Both the position numbers and the translations under genes were made by a program. Of a stretch of DNA of 9,227 nt, positions 1-5,917 are shown in pieces (position 1 is the stretch's first letter; each line of letters opens with the position of its first letter). The DNA lies in the NCBI GenBank assembly GCA_947372535.1, contig CANBUA010000196.1:1-9227 (forward strand), in the 5' to 3' direction. The notes beneath the pieces were generated by a model, which did no database searches, was not told where the DNA came from, and was given only the letters and a program-made list of their open reading frames with translations. The stretch is from Burkholderiales bacterium (GTDB lineage: Bacteria > Pseudomonadota > Gammaproteobacteria > Burkholderiales > Burkholderiaceae).

Positions 1-587
1 TCGGCTTCGGATTCGACCATCAGCACGGCGGATTCGGTGCCGGAGACGATCAGGTCCATCTTGGATTCGGCCAGCTGAGCCAGGCTGGGGTTCAGCACGT
101 ACTCGCCGTTGATGTAGCCCACGCGGGCGCCACCGATGGGGCCGTTGAAAGGGATGCCCGAGATCGACAGCGCAGCGCTGGAAGCGATCATGGCGGCGAT
201 GTCGGCCGAGACTTCAGGGTTCAGCGACACCACATGGATGACCAGCTGCACTTCGTTGTAGAAGCCTTCGGGGAACAGCGGGCGGACCGGGCGGTCGATC
301 AGACGCGAGGTCAGGGTCTCGAACTCGGAAGGCTTGGCTTCGCGCTTGAAGAAGCTGCCCGGGATCTTGCCGGCGGCGTAGGTCTTTTCCAGGTAGTCGA
401 CGGTCAGGGGGAAGAAATCCTGGCCGGGCTTGGGGTTTTTGGCGCACACCACGGTGGCCAGCACGGTGGTGCCTTCGATGTCCAGCAGCACGGCGCCGCT
501 GGCTTGACGGGCAACTTCGCCGGTTTCCATGGTGACGGTACGGCCGCCCCACTGGAAGGTCTTGGTGACTTTATTGAACATGGTCAT
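1..587 (-). CDS. pnp: Polynucleotide phosphorylase, N-terminal 195 residues (partial, 3' end beyond window)
   Basis: PNPase is the trimeric phosphorolytic 3'-5' exoribonuclease that degrades mRNA in the cytoplasm, often as part of the degradosome. The visible 195 residues are the N-terminal part of an enzyme usually about 700 residues long. They cover the first RNase PH-like domain (about residues 10-140) and the start of what follows. Recognisable family motifs are [13 protein letters not shown] (17-29), [20 protein letters not shown] (58-77) and [20 protein letters not shown] (95-114). The catalytic second RNase PH domain and the KH and S1 RNA-binding domains lie outside the window. I chose the ATG at 587 because GGAGA sits 7 bases upstream; an ATG two codons later (581) is possible but worse placed. 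The gene lies downstream of rpsO on the same strand, the classic rpsO-pnp order, but behind an intrinsic terminator and a hairpin-bearing leader. Identification is secure. Confidence 0.97.
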   Translation of the reverse strand, partial: MTMFNKVTKTFQWGGRTVTMETGEVARQASGAVLLDIEGTTVLATVVCAKNPKPGQDFFPLTVDYLEKTYAAGKIPGSFFKREAKPSEFETLTSRLIDRPVRPLFPEGFYNEVQLVIHVVSLNPEVSADIAAMIASSAALSISGIPFNGPIGGARVGYINGEYVLNPSLAQLAESKMDLIVSGTESAVLMVESEA

Positions 588-649
588 GGATGGGTCTCCG
601 ATGAGGGGGCACATGCCCCAGGTGATGCCCTGGCACTCGTTCGCGATGC

Positions 650-697
650 CATTCCAGCGGGGCTGCCCGGTGTGCAGACAGCAGCCCCGTTGGAATG
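650..697 (-). promoter_or_regulatory. Long hairpin in the pnp mRNA leader, candidate RNase III/PNPase autoregulation element
   Basis: Two 17-base arms (650-666 and 681-697) are complementary at 16 of 17 positions around a 14-base loop. In the pnp transcript this gives a long, GC-rich stem with one A-C mismatch, ending about 63 bases upstream of the pnp start codon. There is no T-run after it, so it does not look like a terminator. In E. coli, RNase III cuts a long stem in the pnp leader and PNPase then degrades the duplex remnant and represses its own translation. The position and shape here suggest the same role, but that is inference by analogy. Confidence 0.6.
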
Positions 698-793
698 ACA
701 CAGCGTGTCGCTCGTTGAGTGTGGGCGCGGTGTGGTCGCGAGTTTGGGCGAACCGTTAAATTTACCCCGGATTTGCGGGGTGGCCGAGAAAAC

Positions 794-829
794 AAAAAGC
801 CTGGCTGGACCGGCCAGACAGGCTTTTTT
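794..829 (-). terminator. Intrinsic terminator between rpsO and pnp
   Basis: The stem GCCTG/CAGGC plus CTGG/CCAG (799-823, one internal mismatch, 5-base loop) is followed on the minus strand by five T, a G and more T. The plus strand also shows six T on its side, so the hairpin could act in both directions. It starts 17 bases past the rpsO stop codon. It resembles the attenuating terminator between rpsO and pnp in E. coli and implies that pnp depends partly on its own promoter in 698-790. That stretch holds a small perfect inverted repeat, ACCCCG/CGGGGT (764-781), but no convincing -35/-10 pair. Confidence 0.85.
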
Positions 830-845
830 GTTTGTCAGGCCAGAA

Positions 846-1109
846 TCACTTGCGCAGACCCAGCTTGGCGATCAGGGCAGCGTAACGGTCGAAATCCTTG
901 GACTTGAGGTAGTCCAGCAGCTTGCGACGACGGCTGACCATGCGCAGCAGGCCGCGACGACCGTGGTGGTCCTTCTTGTTGGCCTTGAAGTGGGGAGTCA
1001 GGTCGTTGATGCGAGCGGTCAGCAGAGCCACTTGCACTTCGGGAGAGCCGGTGTCAGCGGGTCCACGCGCGTTGGACTTGACGATCTCGGCCTTGTTGAT
1101 GTCGGACAT
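846..1109 (-). CDS. rpsO: 30S ribosomal protein S15
   Basis: S15 is a primary 16S rRNA-binding protein that organises the platform of the small ribosomal subunit and contributes to a bridge with the 50S subunit. The 87-residue product is close to the usual 88-89. It carries the diagnostic run [19 protein letters not shown] (19-37) and the conserved stretch [20 protein letters not shown] (45-64), ending in LGLRK. The start ATG follows AGGAA with about 6 bases between. The frame stays open upstream to 1409, but nothing in that extension resembles S15. S15 represses its own translation in several bacteria through an mRNA structure. A small stem CCGG/CCGG (1135-1146) lies about 26 bases upstream of the start, but I cannot tell whether it is the S15 target. 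Identification is secure. Confidence 0.98.
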   Translation of the reverse strand: MSDINKAEIVKSNARGPADTGSPEVQVALLTARINDLTPHFKANKKDHHGRRGLLRMVSRRRKLLDYLKSKDFDRYAALIAKLGLRK

Positions 1110-1248
1110 GGTGTGTTCCTGAAAAACATGCAGTCCGGCAGGCCGGGCATGGATCGCCTGGCCATTCGGTTTCTGCGTTGGACTTGCGGCACCAGGTGAA
1201 ACCGACCCGGGCCGTGCGAAAAACAGCCCGAAAAATGGGCAGCCCATG

Positions 1249-1278
1249 AGTATATGCGAAATCAGGGGCGTGTGGCAG
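1249..1278 (-). promoter_or_regulatory. Probable sigma-70 promoter of rpsO
   Basis: On the minus strand a -10 box TATACT (1254-1249, 5 of 6 to consensus) follows a -35-like CTGCCA (1278-1273, 4 of 6) with an 18-base spacer. It lies between the tsaD stop and rpsO and would give a leader of about 130 bases. The -10 box is good and the -35 is moderate, so this is a plausible but unproven promoter. Confidence 0.45.
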
Positions 1279-1296
1279 GCTGCTTGGGCCACCCTG

Positions 1297-1319
1297 CCCC
1301 AGGCCCTCCTGGCCAGGGG
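1297..1319 (-). other. GC-rich hairpin directly after the tsaD stop codon
   Basis: Arms CCCC-T-GGCC and GGCC-T-GGGG (one T-T mismatch, loop AGGAG on the minus strand) form a very stable hairpin that begins two bases past the tsaD stop. No T-run follows, so it is not a standard intrinsic terminator. It may protect the 3' end of the tsaD mRNA or slow polymerase before the rpsO promoter. Confidence 0.35.
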
Positions 1320-1320
1320 G

Positions 1321-2409
1321 CTAGACCGTGCCCAGCTCCCAGCGCGGCCGCACGTCGAAGCTGGCCACATGCGCCGGAGCGTCCTGCCCGGACTGCCAGC
1401 GCATGGCACCCGCCAGCGCGATCATGGCGCCGTTGTCAGTGCACAGGTGCAATTCCGGGTAGTGCACGCGCACCTGACGCCGGCGGCAAGCCTCGTTCAA
1501 CTCCGCCCGCAGGTGGCGGTTGGCCCCCACTCCGCCCGCCACCACCAGGCGCTTGAGCCCGGTGGCCTTGAGCGCGTTGATGGACTTGCGCGCCAGCACA
1601 TCCACGATGGCCGCCTGGGTGGACGCCGCCAGGTCCGCCAACCAAGGGGCCCGCGCCGGGTCGGCCAGGGCGTCATGTTGATCCAGCAGTCCGGCTCGCA
1701 CCAGATGCGTGCGCACCGCCGTCTTCAGGCCGGCAAAGGAAAAGTCGTGGTCGCCGGAATGCAGCATCGGGCGGGGCAGCTCGAAGGCGTCCGGCCGACC
1801 CGATTCCGCCATGCGGGACAAGTGGGGTCCGCCTGGATAAGGCAGGCCCATCAGCTTGGCGGATTTGTCGAAGGCTTCGCCTGCGGCATCGTCCACAGTT
1901 TCGCCCAGCAAGGTGTAGCGCCCCACCCCATCCACGCGCATGAGCTGCGTGTGCCCCCCGGACACCAGCAGCGCCACGAAGGGGAACTCGGGCGGATCGG
2001 CCGACAGGAAAGGCGACAGCAGATGTCCCTCCAGATGGTGCACACCCAGCAAGGGCTTGTTCAGAGCCACGCCCAGCGCACAGGCCATGCCGGCCCCCAC
2101 CAACAAGGCGCCGGCCAGACCGGGACCCCGGGTGTAGGCGATGGCGTCGATGTCGGTCAGCGCATGCCCGGCCCGGGACATGACCTGGCGGGTCAGCGGC
2201 ACCACACGGCGGATGTGGTCGCGCGAAGCCAGCTCGGGCACCACGCCGCCATAGGCCTGGTGCATGTCGATCTGGCTGTGCAGGGCGTGGGCCAGCAAGA
2301 GCGGCACGCCACTGGGCTGGGTGCGCACCAGGGCCACACCGGTTTCATCGCAGGACGATTCGATGCCCAGCACGAGCTTCGTGCCGAGCGCAAAGGCGGG
2401 AACAGACAT
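1321..2409 (-). CDS. tsaD: tRNA N6-threonylcarbamoyladenosine transferase subunit TsaD
   Basis: TsaD (formerly Gcp/YgjD) works with TsaB and TsaE to transfer threonylcarbamoyl from threonylcarbamoyl-AMP to A37 of tRNAs that read ANN codons. The 362-residue product has the ASKHA-fold N terminus [15 protein letters not shown] (13-27), [12 protein letters not shown] (54-65), the metal-binding HHLEGH (124-129, histidines 125 and 129), SGGHTQL (150-156), GGVGAN (292-297) and the C-terminal metal-ligand motif CTDNGAMIA (323-331, Asp325). I chose the ATG at 2409 because it lies close before the conserved VLGIESSC. The frame is open to an ATG at 2493, but that part has no family similarity and would run into the regulatory sites of the divergent operon. 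No clear Shine-Dalgarno sequence is seen. Identification is secure; the exact start is less so. Confidence 0.96.
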   Translation of the reverse strand: MSVPAFALGTKLVLGIESSCDETGVALVRTQPSGVPLLLAHALHSQIDMHQAYGGVVPELASRDHIRRVVPLTRQVMSRAGHALTDIDAIAYTRGPGLAGALLVGAGMACALGVALNKPLLGVHHLEGHLLSPFLSADPPEFPFVALLVSGGHTQLMRVDGVGRYTLLGETVDDAAGEAFDKSAKLMGLPYPGGPHLSRMAESGRPDAFELPRPMLHSGDHDFSFAGLKTAVRTHLVRAGLLDQHDALADPARAPWLADLAASTQAAIVDVLARKSINALKATGLKRLVVAGGVGANRHLRAELNEACRRRQVRVHYPELHLCTDNGAMIALAGAMRWQSGQDAPAHVASFDVRPRWELGTV

Positions 2410-2451
2410 GGCGGCAGTGTAGTGCCCGGCCTTGCCTGCGGCGTTGAACGC

Positions 2452-2474
2452 GCACCGCCCCAACATGGCGGTGC
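2452..2474. repeat. Perfect 8-bp inverted repeat in the tsaD/nrt intergenic region
   Basis: GCACCGCC (2452-2459) and GGCGGTGC (2467-2474) are perfect inverted copies separated by 7 bases. It overlaps the palindrome GGTGCACC (2470-2477). It shares the GCAC and GTGC cores of NtrC sites, but the cores are 15 bases apart instead of the usual 7, so it is not a canonical NtrC site. It could be an operator for another dimeric regulator of either flanking gene. Function unknown. Confidence 0.4.
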
Positions 2475-2488
2475 ACCCCAGCCGCTCA

Positions 2489-2505
2489 GGCACCGAGAGC
2501 GTGCA
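2489..2505. promoter_or_regulatory. NtrC-like enhancer site upstream of the nrt operon
   Basis: The 17-base site reads GGCACC-GAGAG-CGTGCA. It matches 10 of the 12 defined bases of the enteric NtrC consensus TGCACC-N5-GGTGCA and keeps the core GCAC-N7-GTGC exactly. Its centre is about 80 bases upstream of the sigma-54 -24 element and about 104 upstream of the expected transcription start, a usual distance for an NtrC enhancer. The two features support each other. Only one good copy is seen, whereas NtrC enhancers usually come in pairs. Confidence 0.55.
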
Positions 2506-2574
2506 GACCGCCCTTGTTCAGCGTTGAAACGCACCGAAACCATCGCGTCAAGCCGACATGCCGACAAAAATGCC

Positions 2575-2590
2575 TGGCACATCGTTTGCA
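2575..2590 (+). promoter_or_regulatory. Sigma-54 (RpoN) -24/-12 promoter of the nrt operon
   Basis: TGGCAC-A-TCGT-TTGCA matches the sigma-54 consensus TGGCACG-N4-TTGCA at every defined position except one (A for G after TGGCAC). GG (-24) and GC (-12) have the required spacing. The predicted start of transcription is near 2600-2601, giving a leader of about 160 bases before the first gene. An NtrC-like site lies upstream. This places the transporter under nitrogen-limitation control, as is usual for nitrate assimilation genes. Confidence 0.85.
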
Positions 2591-2603
2591 TGCCTGGAGG
2601 GCA

Positions 2604-2681
2604 GTGTGGTCAACGGCGACCGCGCAACCGACACGGGCGCCCGATGATGGGGCCCGGTCTTCCGACAAAGGTGTCATCGAA
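2604..2681 (+). promoter_or_regulatory. Candidate dual-hexaloop ANTAR target (NasR/NasT-type antitermination leader)
   Basis: Hairpin 1 pairs 2604-2611 with 2618-2625 (8 pairs, two of them G-U) around the hexaloop AACGGC, which has the A at position 1 and G at position 4 required by ANTAR proteins. It would sit at the very 5' end of the transcript. Hairpin 2 pairs GAC (2664-2666) with GTC (2673-2675) around the hexaloop AAAGGT, again A1 and G4, with a possible outer TTC/GAA extension (2660-2662 with 2679-2681). The linker (2626-2659) can itself fold through CGGGC/GCCCG (2634-2638 with 2652-2656). Hairpin 2 uses the same bases as the 5' arm of the downstream terminator, so binding there would block termination. 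Hairpin 1 is strong; hairpin 2 is short and the weak point of the assignment. No ANTAR gene is in this window. Confidence 0.6.
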
Positions 2682-2739
2682 CAAGCTGACCGTCTGCGTG
2701 CAGGCGGCTCGGGTTGCGCGAGACACCTTTTTTGTTTTT
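2667..2739 (+). terminator. Leader terminator (attenuator) ahead of the nrt operon
   Basis: AAAGGTGTC (2667-2675) pairs perfectly with GACACCTTT (2722-2730), which runs into six T, a G and five more T. The 46 bases between the arms fold into two smaller hairpins: CCGTCTG/CAGGCGG (2690-2696 with 2701-2707) and CTCG/CGAG (2709-2712 with 2719-2722, the last base competing with the outer stem). The T-run ends 21 bases before the first start codon, and the Shine-Dalgarno sequence lies just after it. A terminator here, after the promoter and before the first gene, can only act as a conditional stop. This fits nitrate-dependent antitermination. Confidence 0.75.
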
Positions 2740-2760
2740 GCACACAGGAACGCTTGCACC

Positions 2761-4005
2761 ATGAACTCGCAGGATCTGAAGATTTCCCGCCGCACCATTC
2801 TGAAAACCGCTGCCGCAGCCAGTGCCGTCGGCATGGTGCCTGGCCTGCAGTCGGCCGTCTGGGCAGCTGGCTCCGACAAGCCCGAACTGGAAGAAGTGAA
2901 GATCGGCTTCATCCCGCTGACCGATTGCGCGTCGGTGGTGATGGCTTCGGTGCTGGGCTTCGACAAGAAGTACGGCATCAAGATCATCCCCTCCAAGGAA
3001 GCGTCCTGGGCCAGCGTGCGAGACAAGCTGGTGAACGGCGACCTGCACATGGCGCACGTCTTGTATGGCCTGATCTACGGCGTTCAGCTGGGCATCGGCG
3101 GCCCCAAGAAGGACATGGCCGTGTTGATGACCTTGAACAACAACGGACAGGCCATCACCCTGTCGAAAAAGCTGGCCGATGCCGGCGCGGTAGACGGCCC
3201 GTCGCTGGCCAAGCTGATGGCCAAGGAAAAGCGCGAATACACCTTTGCGCAAACCTTTCCGACCGGCACCCACGCCATGTGGCTGTACTACTGGCTGGCA
3301 TCTGCAGGCATCAACCCGCTGCAGGACACGAAGGCCATCACCGTGCCGCCTCCGCAAATGGTGGCCAACATGCGCGTGGGCAACATGGACGGCTTCTGCG
3401 TTGGCGAGCCCTGGAACCACCGCGCCATCATGGACGGCATCGGCATCACGGCGGCCACCACCCAGGACATCTGGAAGGACCACCCCGAGAAGGTGCTGGG
3501 CACGACCGACGAGTTCACCAGGAAGTACCCCAACACCGCCCGCGCCGTGATCATGGCCGTGCTGGAAGCCAGCCGCTGGATCGACGCCGGCCTGCAGAAC
3601 AAGTTGAAGATGGCCGAGACCATCGCCGCCAAGTCGTATGTGAACACGGGCGTCGAAGCCATCAACCAGCGCATCCTGGGCCGCTACCAGAACGGCCTGG
3701 GCAAGACCTGGGACGACCCCAACCACATGAAGTTCTTCAATGACGGCAAGGTCAACTTCCCGTACCTGAGCGATGGCATGTGGTTCCTGACCCAGCACAA
3801 GCGCTGGGGTCTGCTGAAGGACCACCCCGATTACCTGGCCGTGGCCAAACAGGTCAACAAGATCGACCTGTACAAGCAGGCCGCGAGCGGCGTCGGCGCG
3901 AGCGTGCCCAAGGAACTCATGCGATCGGCCAAGTTGCTGGACGGCGTGGTGTGGGATGGCAGCAACCCCGCCAAGTACGCCGACGGTTTCAAGATCAAGG
4001 CATAA
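2761..4005 (+). CDS. nrtA: NrtA-type periplasmic nitrate/nitrite-binding protein of an ABC importer
   Basis: This is the solute-binding subunit that delivers substrate to the permease in the periplasm. The 414-residue product starts with a twin-arginine signal: ISRRTILK (8-15), a hydrophobic stretch and a likely cleavage after AVWA (32-35). There is no lipobox cysteine, unlike cyanobacterial NrtA. Family motifs are GFIPLTDCASVVMASVLGFD (49-68), NNNGQAITL (126-134), TFPTGTHAMWLYYWLASAGI (165-184) and GEPWNHRAI (215-223). Gln130 and His171 fall where nitrate-contacting residues lie in cyanobacterial NrtA; that alignment is from memory. AGGAA lies 10 bases before the ATG. The frame is open far upstream, but that part is antisense to tsaD. 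It is the first gene of a three-gene operon with a sigma-54 promoter and an attenuator, which supports nitrate or nitrite as substrate. Cyanate- and bicarbonate-binding relatives share the fold and are not excluded by sequence alone. Confidence 0.88.
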   Translation: MNSQDLKISRRTILKTAAAASAVGMVPGLQSAVWAAGSDKPELEEVKIGFIPLTDCASVVMASVLGFDKKYGIKIIPSKEASWASVRDKLVNGDLHMAHVLYGLIYGVQLGIGGPKKDMAVLMTLNNNGQAITLSKKLADAGAVDGPSLAKLMAKEKREYTFAQTFPTGTHAMWLYYWLASAGINPLQDTKAITVPPPQMVANMRVGNMDGFCVGEPWNHRAIMDGIGITAATTQDIWKDHPEKVLGTTDEFTRKYPNTARAVIMAVLEASRWIDAGLQNKLKMAETIAAKSYVNTGVEAINQRILGRYQNGLGKTWDDPNHMKFFNDGKVNFPYLSDGMWFLTQHKRWGLLKDHPDYLAVAKQVNKIDLYKQAASGVGASVPKELMRSAKLLDGVVWDGSNPAKYADGFKIKA

Positions 4006-4046
4006 GGCCTGTAAAGCCCCACGTTCACACCTGACAGGAGTACGCC

Positions 4047-4949
4047 ATGGTCAGCGCCGTTTTCCACAGCCCATCCGAAGCCAGCGACGCCATCCGCGCC
4101 GACAAGGCTTCGGCCGTTCCCCCAACTGCCCCCACGATGACCAAGGCCTCTGCTCCGCAAACGCCACCCAAGGCCCCGATCGACTGGTCCGGCCTCTTGC
4201 TCAAGGCCCTGGCACCCCTGGCCGGCATCGCTTTGTTGATCGGCATCTGGGGCCTGTTGACGATGAAGAGCAGCACCTTCCCGACGCCTCTGGCCACCTG
4301 GCTGGAAGCCGTGAAGTTGTTCTCGGATCCGTTCTACATCAACGGCCCCAATGACCAGGGCATCGGCTGGAACATCTTGTTCTCGCTCAAGCGTGTGGGC
4401 ATGGGCTTCGGTCTGGCCGCACTGGTCGGCATCCCCATGGGCTTTGTGATCGGCCGCAGCCAGATCGTGAGCAGCATGCTCAACCCGGTGATCAGCCTGT
4501 TGCGCCCGGTGTCACCGCTGGCCTGGCTGCCCATCGGCCTGATGGTGTTCAAGTCGGCGGACCCGGCCGCCATCTGGACGATCTTCATCTGCTCGATCTG
4601 GCCCATGATCATCAACACGGCCGTGGGCGTGCAACGCGTGCCCGAGGACTACCTGAACGTGGCCAAGGTGCTGAACCTGAGCGAGTGGACCATCGTCAAG
4701 AAGATCCTCTTCCCTTCCGTGCTGCCCTACATGTTGACCGGCGTGCGCCTGTCGGTGGGCACCGCCTGGCTGGTGATCGTGGCGGCAGAAATGCTGACCG
4801 GCGGCGTGGGCATCGGCTTCTGGCTGTGGGACGAGTGGAACAACCTCAACGTGGCCCACATCCTGATCGCCATCTTCATCATCGGCATCGTCGGCCTGGC
4901 GCTGGAGCACCTGCTGATCACCGTCGCCAAGCGCTTCAGTTTCGAATAA
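4047..4949 (+). CDS. nrtB: NrtB-type ABC transporter permease
   Basis: This is the inner-membrane channel subunit, probably acting as a homodimer with the binding protein and ATPase encoded next to it. The 300-residue product has about six hydrophobic segments, near residues 50-71, 113-135, 144-168, 173-193, 232-250 and 270-290. The cytoplasmic coupling helix (EAA-like region) that docks the ATPase is VPEDYLNVAKVLNLSEWTI (198-216). The first 45 residues are polar and rich in Ala and Pro, a non-membrane N-terminal extension. An internal Met31 offers a shorter start, but ACAGGAG 6 bases before the ATG at 4047 supports the longer one. The gene begins 41 bases after nrtA. Nitrate, nitrite and cyanate permeases of this family cannot be told apart by eye. 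Confidence 0.9.
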   Translation: MVSAVFHSPSEASDAIRADKASAVPPTAPTMTKASAPQTPPKAPIDWSGLLLKALAPLAGIALLIGIWGLLTMKSSTFPTPLATWLEAVKLFSDPFYINGPNDQGIGWNILFSLKRVGMGFGLAALVGIPMGFVIGRSQIVSSMLNPVISLLRPVSPLAWLPIGLMVFKSADPAAIWTIFICSIWPMIINTAVGVQRVPEDYLNVAKVLNLSEWTIVKKILFPSVLPYMLTGVRLSVGTAWLVIVAAEMLTGGVGIGFWLWDEWNNLNVAHILIAIFIIGIVGLALEHLLITVAKRFSFE

Positions 4950-4975
4950 ACCCCTCGCCTTCAGGAGCCATTCCC

Positions 4976-5776
4976 ATGTCAGCTTTCATCGACATCAGCC
5001 AGGCCGAGATGGTGTTCAACACCAAGAAGGGCCGTTTCCACGCGCTGCGCGACATCAACCTGACGATCAACAAGGGCGAGTTCATCGCCCTGATCGGTCA
5101 CTCGGGCTGCGGCAAGTCCACCCTGTTGAACCTGTTGGCCGGCCTGCTGGTGCCCAGCAGCGGCGGCCTGATCTGCGACAACCGCGAGATCGCTGGCCCC
5201 GGCCCCGAGCGCGCCATGGTGTTCCAGAACCATTCGCTGCTGCCCTGGTTCACCTGCTATCAGAACGTCCATCTGGCGGTCGAGCGCGTGTTCGGCAAAA
5301 AGGAAAGCAAGGAGCAACTCAAGAAGCGCACCGAAGACGCCCTGGCCCTGGTCAACATGAGCCACGCCACGCACAAGCGGCCCAACGAGATTTCCGGCGG
5401 CATGAAGCAGCGCGTGGGCATCGCCCGGGCCCTGGCCATGGAGCCCAAGGTGCTGCTGCTGGACGAGCCCTTTGGCGCCCTGGACGCCCTGACCCGTGCC
5501 CACCTGCAGGACGAGCTGCTCAAGATCGTGGCCCGCACGCAAAGCACCGTGGTGATGGTGACCCACGATGTGGACGAGGCCGTGCTGCTGTCCGATCGCA
5601 TCGTGATGATGACCAACGGACCGGCCGCCACCATCGGCGAGGTGCTGGACGTGCCTCTGGCCCGGCCGCGCAACCGCGTGGAACTGGCCGAAGACACCAC
5701 CTACATGCACTGCCGCAAGGCGGTGCTGGACTTCCTGTACACCCGCCACGGCGTGGCGGACAAGCAGGCGGCCTGA
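4976..5776 (+). CDS. nrtD: ABC transporter ATPase subunit, NrtD/NrtC type
   Basis: This subunit hydrolyses ATP to power import. The 266-residue protein holds one complete nucleotide-binding domain: Walker A GHSGCGKST (41-49), Q-loop Gln84 in MVFQNHSLLPW, signature ISGGMKQRVGIAR (139-151), Walker B VLLLDEPFGALD (159-170) and H-loop His197 in VMVTHDVDEA. All catalytic residues are present. It ends shortly after the domain and lacks the NrtA-like C-terminal regulatory domain of cyanobacterial NrtC, so it matches the short NrtD form and probably works as a homodimer. Some annotations would call it nrtC or nasD. AGGAG lies 8 bases before the start, and the gap to nrtB is 26 bases. It is the last gene of the operon; no reductase gene follows. 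The family is certain, the symbol less so. Confidence 0.9.
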   Translation: MSAFIDISQAEMVFNTKKGRFHALRDINLTINKGEFIALIGHSGCGKSTLLNLLAGLLVPSSGGLICDNREIAGPGPERAMVFQNHSLLPWFTCYQNVHLAVERVFGKKESKEQLKKRTEDALALVNMSHATHKRPNEISGGMKQRVGIARALAMEPKVLLLDEPFGALDALTRAHLQDELLKIVARTQSTVVMVTHDVDEAVLLSDRIVMMTNGPAATIGEVLDVPLARPRNRVELAEDTTYMHCRKAVLDFLYTRHGVADKQAA

Positions 5777-5917
5777 AGCTCGACCCCACCGAACCGCCCC
5801 CGCCCACCCCGGCTGGCACGCGCATTGCATGCGGTGTTGTCGACCGCCCGATTCGCCAGAGCCGGGTGGTCTTCCTCAGCGGGGGTCAGTGGGTCCGCGA
5901 AAACCTCACAGACCTCT

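Noticed and set aside
698..793. A pnp promoter with TCGGCC and TAAATT 17 bases apart on the minus strand
   Set aside because: The -35 matches only 3 of 6 and the -10 only 4 of 6. A promoter is likely somewhere here but I cannot place it.
2761..2868. Functional link between the NrtA-type protein and the nearby lgt (lipoprotein anchoring)
   Set aside because: The signal peptide is a twin-arginine type without a lipobox cysteine, so the protein is not an Lgt substrate as read.
2674..3825. A 383-codon minus-strand open frame antisense to the NrtA-type gene
   Set aside because: It is a high-GC shadow with low-complexity His/Val/Gly-rich composition and no recognisable domain; the opposite strand holds a clear protein.
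1246..4005. A 919-codon open frame on the plus strand ending with the NrtA-type protein
   Set aside because: The 505 codons before 2761 are antisense to tsaD and run through the promoter and attenuator. The real start at 2761 has a Shine-Dalgarno sequence and a Tat signal peptide right after it.
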